A DNA stretch of 18,879 bases from NCBI GenBank assembly GCA_902489745.1, contig CABUBB010000031.1, forward strand, positions 1 to 18,879. Direction: 5' to 3'. The DNA is from Metaruminococcus_A sp003150405. Lineage in GTDB: Bacteria > Bacillota > Clostridia > Oscillospirales > Ruminococcaceae. Below are positions 14,587 to 18,879 of the stretch, one piece after another. The position numbers were made by a program, and so were the translations under genes. How positions within the stretch are numbered: the stretch's first letter is position 1; each line of letters begins with the position of its first letter. Under the pieces are notes generated by a model. It did not search any database. It saw only the letters and a program-made list of their open reading frames with translations, and had not been told where the DNA came from.

Positions 14587-15771
14587 CTACACCTCACTGC
14601 GCAAAGCATCGACCGGACGGAGCTTCGCTGCCTGAAGCGCCGGATAGACTCCAAACAAAACGCCAACGCCAACAGCAAACAGCGCGCTGAATACAATCAT
14701 GCCGATATTGAGCTGCGGTGGTATGCCGAGTATCAAGCAGCCCACTAATGAAAGGAGAACGCCCGCGACGACGCCCGCCCCGCTCCCAATGGAGGAAATT
14801 AAAAAGGATTCGGCAAGAAATTCCGCCATAATTTTCTGACGTGAAGCGCCGATGGATTTTTTGATGCCAATCTCTTTGGTTCGTTCGCTGACCGAAACAA
14901 GCATCACCGTCATGATGGACAAACCCGCTACAATCAGAGAAATACCTGCGATCACTGAAAGAATTAATGTGACAATCCCCAAAATTTGGTCAAGCTGTTC
15001 CCGCTGGGCAACCAGGTTTTCCACGCGAATATTCTCGGTGCTTCCCGAAGTGCCGGATAGGCATGCCTTAATCTCTTTTGCTGTATGATCTGGATTTGCA
15101 TCCGGTTTGAGTTTTACTGCAATCTGATCAAAATTGGATTTCCCAGTATAGCTTTTGAGAGTGGTATAGGGCATATAAACGAAACACGGAATATAATTCC
15201 CTATAAGCCCCTGCATTAAGCTACCTCCGGTTTTGACGACGCCAATGACCGTAAAGGATTCTATATGCCCGCCAAGCGATATTTCAATGGTCTTACCTAC
15301 AACATTGGAACGCTTGTAAATTTTCTGCGCATAATTCTCGTCCACAATACAGACATTCTCGTTGGAAGCCACGTCTGCCTTATTGATAAACCGTCCGTAC
15401 AACAATTCCATTGAAACAATATTTTGAGCACCATTGTCAATTCCCCAGACTGCACAATCGGTTTTAAGGCCGCGCATACTGCTTTCGGTGTATTCCAGCA
15501 TCAGCGGCATAGCGTCGTAAACATCCTGAAGAGCCTCTATGGTGTTGAGCTGGGCTGTAAAAAGTCCGCTTCCATTCTGAACGGTACGAACAGTCAGCCC
15601 ACTCATGCCAATGCTGTCAATTTCATTGTTGATGGTCGTTTTACCAACCTCTCCAATTGTTGAAATAATAATGACCGAAAGTACACCGATTGCTATCCCC
15701 ACAATGGTCAGCATTGAGCGGAGCTTTTTCCGAAAAACATTTTTAGAACCGTTTATTATATAATCAAACAT
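14587..15771 (-). CDS. MacB/FtsX-type ABC transporter permease, 394 aa
   Basis: The membrane subunit of a MacAB- or YknXYZ-like exporter. Layout: first transmembrane helix after a short cytoplasmic start (residues about 17-40, LRSMLTIVGIAIGVLSVIII), a large extracellular MacB periplasmic-like domain (about 45-265), and three C-terminal helices (about 270-385) with the conserved GIKKSIGASRQKIM elbow and PALQAAKLRPVDALR end of the FtsX family. The ATG follows the stop of the fusion protein gene with no gap (TAAATG), so they form one unit. It is intact. The ATPase partner is not beside it in this window. Confidence 0.92.
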   Translation of the reverse strand: MFDYIINGSKNVFRKKLRSMLTIVGIAIGVLSVIIISTIGEVGKTTINNEIDSIGMSGLTVRTVQNGSGLFTAQLNTIEALQDVYDAMPLMLEYTESSMRGLKTDCAVWGIDNGAQNIVSMELLYGRFINKADVASNENVCIVDENYAQKIYKRSNVVGKTIEISLGGHIESFTVIGVVKTGGSLMQGLIGNYIPCFVYMPYTTLKSYTGKSNFDQIAVKLKPDANPDHTAKEIKACLSGTSGSTENIRVENLVAQREQLDQILGIVTLILSVIAGISLIVAGLSIMTVMLVSVSERTKEIGIKKSIGASRQKIMAEFLAESFLISSIGSGAGVVAGVLLSLVGCLILGIPPQLNIGMIVFSALFAVGVGVLFGVYPALQAAKLRPVDALRSEV

Positions 15772-16764
15772 TTAGCTGACCCTTCCCTGCACGCTGATAG
15801 GCCCATCCGCCGTAACCGTTGAAGCGTCAAAGATGATGATATCGCTGGGATAAACTCCCTGCCGTATTTCAATGCCGTTTGAGGTTTCAACCCCGCTCTC
15901 CACCAACCGTCGAACCGCATTACCATCTTGGTATACATAAACAAATTCATTGCCGTTTTCATCCTGTCCAATGGCCTCATAGGGGAGCAGATTGACCTGC
16001 CGGGGCGATTCCACTTCAATTTCGGCCTTAACCGTGTAACCGGGTTTAAAATATTCTGCGCCCGATTCAATATCGACCGTTACATCCACGACCGTTTCCA
16101 GCGAGGTACCGGAAAGCTGTTTACGCGCAGAGGACGAAACTGCCGTTACAGTCCCAGTGCATATACTGTCATCAGAGGCTACGCCGGACATGGAAACACG
16201 CTGCCCTATCTTAACCTGTGCAATATCGGTTTCCGCAACGCTGATCGTCGCTACCATGTGATTGTTTTCAGAAATAGCGGCAAGCTGCTGACCCGGCAGA
16301 ATAAGCGTGTTCTTCACCGCACCAAGCTGGGTAACAATCCCATTTTTAGGAGCGGTAATGTTTTCCGGCAGCAGTGCCGCAATTTGTTCATAGGAGGTTT
16401 CACTGAGCATCTGCAACAGAGTGATGGTCAGACTGGCCGCAGCCGAGTCGCTGCTGTTGGAGGCGAGGTTTAGAAGCAAATCCACCGTAGCCTGTTTATC
16501 GACTTCCATCAAAATATCACCAGCGTGAACACGGTCACCAGCTGAGATATTAATCTTTTTGAATACCAGCGGAAAATCCGACGTCACCTCCTCTTTACTC
16601 TGTTCTTCAACTGTGCCGGAGGCGTAAACGGTTTCACTGTACGAATCGGTTTTCATGTTGGTAATCTTTACGGACGGAAGATATTGGGAAACCAGTTGAG
16701 GAATCATAAGAACCAGAAAAATAAGTACAACCGTAACCGTTCCAAGTGTCAAATATTTTTTCAA
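15772..16764 (-). CDS. MacA/HlyD-like membrane fusion protein, 330 aa
   Basis: An N-terminal helix (about residues 6-26, LGTVTVVLIFLVLMIPQLVS) anchors it in the membrane. The rest is extracellular: the SETVYASGTVEEQSKEEVTS strand pair, a barrel-sandwich lipoyl half with SAGDRVHAGDILMEVD, a short helical hairpin (about 90-130), the second lipoyl half (ITAPKNGIVTQLGAV), a beta-barrel with GQRVSMSG and a membrane-proximal end. I start at TTG 16764, where AAAGGG lies 9 nt upstream. GTG 16770 is only 3 nt from that site. The typical Firmicutes partner of a MacB permease, it would link it to the cell surface. Confidence 0.88.
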   Translation of the reverse strand: MKKYLTLGTVTVVLIFLVLMIPQLVSQYLPSVKITNMKTDSYSETVYASGTVEEQSKEEVTSDFPLVFKKINISAGDRVHAGDILMEVDKQATVDLLLNLASNSSDSAAASLTITLLQMLSETSYEQIAALLPENITAPKNGIVTQLGAVKNTLILPGQQLAAISENNHMVATISVAETDIAQVKIGQRVSMSGVASDDSICTGTVTAVSSSARKQLSGTSLETVVDVTVDIESGAEYFKPGYTVKAEIEVESPRQVNLLPYEAIGQDENGNEFVYVYQDGNAVRRLVESGVETSNGIEIRQGVYPSDIIIFDASTVTADGPISVQGRVS

Positions 16765-16780
16765 GCACACTCACCCTTTG

Positions 16781-17002
16781 TTACTTAATCATCGGTTTTA
16801 GTGTTGCTTTTCCGCTTCGATTTATACCCGCCTTTCGAACTGGTTTCCATAAGCTGATTATTCCAAGCAAAATCATTTTTCCTACTTTGATTTCTTTTAT
16901 AAAAATAAAACATCCGCATTCACAGCAGAATACAGGTGCTTCATTTTCAAACAAAATTGTATTGCAAATTTTTATTATTCTTTTAATTGTAGGATTGCTC
17001 AC
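16781..17002 (-). CDS. Possible small cysteine-rich protein, 73 aa
   Basis: Begins at GTG 17002 (a GGGGTGATGA lies 10-18 nt upstream) and ends 16 bp before the fusion protein start, so it could be the first gene of that operon. The sequence has CCECGC (residues 26-31) between a basic, isoleucine-rich N-terminus and a hydrophobic segment IKVGKMILLGIISLW, followed by a basic tail with GINRSGKATLKPM. Cysteines in so tight a cluster beside an exporter suggest a peptide substrate, a metal-binding peptide or a regulator. None is demonstrated, and the codon signal is short. It may be noncoding. Confidence 0.35.
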   Translation of the reverse strand: MSNPTIKRIIKICNTILFENEAPVFCCECGCFIFIKEIKVGKMILLGIISLWKPVRKAGINRSGKATLKPMIK

Positions 17003-17330
17003 AGTTCATCACCCCGCTTCTATACGCTTGGAACACTAAACCACGGCAAAAGTACGGCTGTATTTGAATTTATTTTCAAAGCGCCAATCAATTTCTGAAA
17101 AACATTGCCATAGAGATTCAAACCGTCTATGCAACTTTTGGAATAAGAGCGCTAAAGGAAATCCCTCTGGTAACTATGTAGTTTCCAGAGAGTTTTGGGG
17201 GTTACGTTACAAAAAAGATCCCTTTTCGAGTGAGCAAGCAAGATAAAAAACCGGCCTAGAATACGAATTGCGTTCAGACTCAACATGACAGGAAATTCTG
17301 ACAAAAAAGAGCTCCGCTTCGGTGCAGGCG
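17003..17330. other. Intergenic stretch without a recognised gene
   Basis: About 330 bp separate the exporter operon from the tRNA-Ser terminator. I see one imperfect stem at 17165-17190 (CTCTGG...CCAGAG), a weak minus-strand TATAGA near 17026-17031 that could serve the exporter operon, and no convincing coding frame. A plus-strand frame at 17064-17246 lacks a ribosome binding site. Confidence 0.6.
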
Positions 17331-17331
17331 C

Positions 17332-17363
17332 AAAAGAAAACACACCCCACAAAGTGAGGTGTG
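17332..17363 (-). terminator. Rho-independent terminator of tRNA-Ser
   Basis: On the minus strand the stem CACACCTCAC-TTT-GTGGGGTGTG (one mismatch) is followed by TTTTCTTTT. It lies 25 bp after the tRNA end. Confidence 0.85.
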
Positions 17364-17388
17364 CAACTTAGAAGCGGCAGCTTGCCGC

Positions 17389-17481
17389 TGGCGGAGAAGG
17401 AGGGATTCGAACCCTCGAGACGGTTTTGCCGCCTACACGAGTTCCAGTCGTGCGCCCTCGACCAAGCTAGGCGACTTCTCC
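17389..17481 (-). tRNA. tRNA-Ser (anticodon GGA)
   Basis: The acceptor arm GGAGAAG pairs with CTTCTCC, followed by discriminator G and an encoded CCA. The anticodon stem ACGAC-TGGAACT-CGTGT region gives loop CTGGAAC with anticodon GGA, reading UCC and UCU. A long variable arm (GGCGGCAAAACCGTC) is typical of class II serine tRNAs, and the T loop GGGTTCGAATCCC is canonical. The gene is 93 nt with CCA. Confidence 0.95.
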
Positions 17482-17498
17482 ATTTGACGACGGAAATT

Positions 17499-17527
17499 AT
17501 TATAGCAAAAAAAAGAATAAAAAGCAA
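17499..17527 (-). promoter_or_regulatory. Promoter of tRNA-Ser
   Basis: Minus strand TTGCTT (17527-17522), 17-bp spacer, TATAAT (17504-17499). It stands 18 bp from the tRNA 5' end. Confidence 0.75.
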
Positions 17528-17537
17528 GCATTTTTTT

Positions 17538-17777
17538 CTATTCCATTAAATTATCTAAAAAATCTAAAATATAATCCTTAATAAAATTGGTTTTCCCTTC
17601 AAGCTGCTCATATTTGTCGTTCTTCACTGTTTCCTTCAAATCATCGGCATTTGGGAGACGGGCACGCAGAAAACCTTCCTGCTCTGGCTTCCAGGTACTA
17701 CTCAAAAAAGCAATCCCTCCTCCGGCCAGTAACACCATCGCAACCAGCAATGCGATTATTTTTCGCTTTAAGGTCAC
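17538..17777 (-). CDS. Small membrane-anchored protein, 79 aa
   Basis: GTG 17777 with GGGGTGAGAAT ahead of it starts a 79-aa protein. It has a basic N-terminus (MTLKRK), one hydrophobic helix (about residues 7-25, IIALLVAMVLLAGGGIAFL), and a polar exported part rich in charged residues (DDLKETVKNDKYEQLEGKT). No lipobox is seen. The helix could be a signal anchor or an uncleaved signal peptide. It is isolated, next to the tRNA-Ser gene, with a TATAAT-like box upstream (about 17807-17812). I do not recognise the family. Confidence 0.6.
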   Translation of the reverse strand: MTLKRKIIALLVAMVLLAGGGIAFLSSTWKPEQEGFLRARLPNADDLKETVKNDKYEQLEGKTNFIKDYILDFLDNLME

Positions 17778-17831
17778 ATTCTCACCCCTTAATTTATTAT
17801 ATCATAAATGGTCAGCTAAAAACACCAATGC

Positions 17832-17860
17832 TTGACTTTTCGTGCATCAGCGTATATGAT
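17832..17860 (+). promoter_or_regulatory. Promoter of queT
   Basis: TTGACT (17832-17837), 17-bp spacer, TATGAT (17855-17860). The start of transcription is near 17867, at the edge of a 16-nt palindrome. Confidence 0.8.
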
Positions 17861-17867
17861 ACCTAAG

Positions 17868-17883
17868 GCGGAAAATTTTCCGC
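17868..17883. repeat. Perfect 16-nt palindrome at the start of the queT leader
   Basis: GCGGAAAATTTTCCGC is its own reverse complement. It sits about 1-16 nt after the predicted transcription start and directly abuts the riboswitch stem. It could be a 5' stabilising hairpin or a binding site for a DNA-binding protein. Confidence 0.7.
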
Positions 17884-17926
17884 GGTCAGTCGCAACCTCC
17901 TGACCTTAAACAAAACTACGAAAGGA
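17884..17926 (+). promoter_or_regulatory. preQ1-I-like riboswitch controlling queT
   Basis: Stem GGTCAG (17884-17889) pairs with CTGACC (17900-17905) around a loop TCGCAACCTC. An A-rich segment follows (AAACAAAAC) and then AAAGGA, which is the ribosome binding site of queT. The loop CCT can pair with the AGG of that site, forming the H-type pseudoknot of the preQ1-I class. The UCGCA loop start and A-rich tail resemble the Thermoanaerobacter tengcongensis example as I recall it. Ligand binding should sequester the ribosome binding site and lower translation. It is placed correctly, directly before a queuosine-precursor transporter. Confidence 0.85.
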
Positions 17927-17935
17927 CTTTTACAA

Positions 17936-18481
17936 ATGAAAAAAAACAAAACCCATTTTCTTACCGTATCCGCAATCATTGCGGCTCTTTACTGTGCCTT
18001 GACCCTTGTCGTCGCCCCAATCGCGTTTGGGCCGGTACAATTCCGCGTCAGTGAAGTTTTTACTGTTCTGCCGCTTTTTTCGCTTGCTGCAGTACCAGGG
18101 CTTACGGTTGGCTGCCTGCTTTCAAATCTCATTGGCTTTATGCTTGGTATGAATCCTGTAGGACTAATCGATGCACTTTTCGGAACTGCTGCCACCCTGA
18201 TAGCAGCCACTATCACTTACTATATTGGGAAGAGTAGCGGCAAATGGTTGAAAATTATCTTTGCACCGCTTCCTCCTGTTTTGCTTAATGGGATTATTAT
18301 AGGCGCCGAACTTACCGTGCTGAGCGGTGCCTTTTCCTGGAGTGCTTTCACGGCTTCGATTATTTCGGTAGCTTTGGGAGAACTGGTGGTCTGTTATCCG
18401 CTTGGCGTGCCGCTTATGCTTCTCCTTTTCAAAAAAGATGCCAAAGGGAACCTGCTTTACCAGCAAATTTTTCAAGTTTGA
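17936..18481 (+). CDS. queT: Queuosine-precursor ECF transporter substrate-binding protein QueT
   Basis: The S-component of an energy-coupling-factor transporter that imports queuosine precursors (such as preQ1 or queuine) for the tRNA wobble modification. The 181-aa protein has about six hydrophobic helices. The first segment TVSAIIAALYCALTLVVAPI leads into FGPVQFRVSEVFTVLPLFSL with the conserved Q-F-R-V-S-E motif of the family, then AVPGLTVGCLLSNLIGFMLG, and near the end FPPVLLNG-like PPVLLNGIIIGAE. Start ATG 17936 has AAAGGA 9 nt upstream, inside the riboswitch. Shared energising subunits (EcfA, EcfT) are expected elsewhere. It is intact. Confidence 0.95.
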   Translation: MKKNKTHFLTVSAIIAALYCALTLVVAPIAFGPVQFRVSEVFTVLPLFSLAAVPGLTVGCLLSNLIGFMLGMNPVGLIDALFGTAATLIAATITYYIGKSSGKWLKIIFAPLPPVLLNGIIIGAELTVLSGAFSWSAFTASIISVALGELVVCYPLGVPLMLLLFKKDAKGNLLYQQIFQV

Positions 18482-18482
18482 G

Positions 18483-18510
18483 TTGCATTTATTCCCATCT
18501 ATGGTAAAAT
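18483..18510 (+). promoter_or_regulatory. Promoter of the 43-aa membrane protein
   Basis: TTGCAT (18483-18488), 16-bp spacer, TAAAAT (18505-18510). It begins 2 bp after the queT stop, so the small gene can be transcribed independently. Confidence 0.55.
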
Positions 18511-18551
18511 AATAACCAGAAGGAATGTTTGTATAAAGTGGAGGTCTTTAT

Positions 18552-18683
18552 ATGAAAACTTTACTCAAGATTATTGCCATTGCAGGCTCTGCAGCATTGC
18601 TGTTTAAAGCGGTACAGGTTTTGATTGACGTAATTTACGAGCAGAGCAACCGACGTTATATTACGGTAGAAGACGACAATTAA
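18552..18683 (+). CDS. Small membrane protein, 43 aa
   Basis: AGTGGAGG (18538-18545) stands 6 nt before ATG 18552. The product opens MKTLLKIIAIAGSAALLFKA, one hydrophobic helix with a short positive start, then a polar tail (YEQSNRRYITVEDDN) with an acidic end. Binding site, promoter and a following terminator make it a credible real gene, though too short for most annotation. No family is recognised. A stress-type or transporter-associated small membrane protein is possible but unproven. Confidence 0.7.
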   Translation: MKTLLKIIAIAGSAALLFKAVQVLIDVIYEQSNRRYITVEDDN

Positions 18684-18686
18684 CAA

Positions 18687-18721
18687 AATAACCGCCTTTT
18701 CAAAAGGCGGTTATTTTTTAT
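18687..18721 (+). terminator. Rho-independent terminator after the small membrane protein
   Basis: AATAACCGCCTTTT-C-AAAAGGCGGTTATT forms a perfect stem (true loop TTTCAAA) followed by TTTTATT. It lies 3 bp after the stop codon. Confidence 0.9.
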
Positions 18722-18780
18722 TCCATACACCTATATGTTTATTACCCTAACCATTTCTCATATTCTAAAGAAAATAACAC

Positions 18781-18809
18781 TTGCTTTTTTTAGAGAAACC
18801 GTTTATAAT
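18781..18809 (+). promoter_or_regulatory. Promoter of tRNA-Leu
   Basis: TTGCTT (18781-18786), 17-bp spacer, TATAAT (18804-18809), 15 bp before the tRNA 5' end. Confidence 0.8.
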
Positions 18810-18824
18810 TAGTATTCGTAATGT

Positions 18825-18879
18825 GCCGGTGTGATGGAATTGGCAGACGTGCTGGACTCAAAATCCAGTGGTAGCGATA
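18825..18879 (+). tRNA. tRNA-Leu (anticodon CAA), cut by the window end
   Basis: The acceptor start GCCGGTG, D-arm TGGAATTGGCAGAC and anticodon stem-loop CTGGA-CTCAAAA-TCCAG give anticodon CAA, reading UUG. A long leucine-type variable arm is beginning (TGGTAGCGATA) at the window edge. The 3' half and the matching acceptor strand lie outside the window. Confidence 0.93.

Noticed and set aside
17064..17246. Plus-strand 60-codon frame in the intergenic gap
   Set aside because: There is no ribosome binding site or recognisable domain, and composition is like noncoding DNA.
17389..17481. tRNA-Ser as attachment site of the left-hand prophage
   Set aside because: The prophage remnant ends more than 11 kb away with core genes between; no duplicated tRNA end is seen next to it.
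17361..17549. Plus-strand 62-codon frame with EGFEPSRR
   Set aside because: This is the well-known false frame produced by reading the antisense of a tRNA-Ser gene.

Overview
The window looks like a chromosomal segment of a Gram-positive anaerobe, most likely Bacillota/Clostridia and probably Oscillospirales (Ruminococcaceae-like). The evidence is strong AGGAGG-type ribosome binding sites, consensus sigma-A promoters with 16-17 bp spacers, the DUF951-prfA-tsaC-coaE gene order, a preQ1-controlled queT, double-zinc-ribbon TM2 proteins, and prophage genes of the YqaJ-type clostridial set. The taxonomic call is inference from gene content.

Left part (about 1-5420, minus strand) is a decaying prophage. 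It begins at its upstream end near 5400 with small early-type phage genes, several interrupted by in-frame stops or single-base shifts. It continues through a few intact small genes (a one-helix and a two-helix membrane protein, and a zinc-ribbon protein), a twice-frameshifted YqaJ/PD-(D/E)XK nuclease, and a winged-helix protein with a stop at codon 5. It ends in the C-terminal part of a large 'polyvalent' phage protein, reached abruptly by what looks like a deletion junction. That protein carries three diverged copies of one domain type, separated by a nearly identical linker that recurs four times in the DNA. The last linker has lost one A from a homopolymer, which shifts the frame.

Middle part (5430-13100) is core chromosome. 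glmS (plus) has its own consensus promoter and a terminator, and no glmS ribozyme in its short leader. Facing it are two paralogous zinc-ribbon/TM2 membrane proteins, each with its own promoter. Next comes a tightly packed minus-strand operon reading DUF951 - prfA (RF1) - tsaC/Sua5 - coaE - M18 aminopeptidase, with overlapping or nearly touching genes and one promoter at 13068-13096. prmC, often found next to prfA, is not here.

Right part (13100-18879): on the plus strand, a 119-aa unknown protein and a 306-aa S1-domain RNA-binding protein. On the minus strand, an HlyD/MacA-like membrane fusion protein and a MacB/FtsX-type permease without the expected ATPase, preceded by a possible 73-codon cysteine-rich gene. 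Then a minus-strand tRNA-Ser(GGA) with promoter and terminator, a small membrane-anchored protein, and the queuosine-precursor transporter queT. queT sits behind a preQ1-I-like riboswitch whose leader starts with a perfect 16-nt palindrome. The window closes with a 43-aa membrane protein and the 5' part of tRNA-Leu(CAA), cut by the window edge.

The strongest non-routine signals are the modular repeat structure of the phage protein, the graded decay of the prophage beside intact housekeeping genes, the ATPase-less exporter with a cysteine-rich leader gene, and the palindrome-plus-riboswitch leader of queT.
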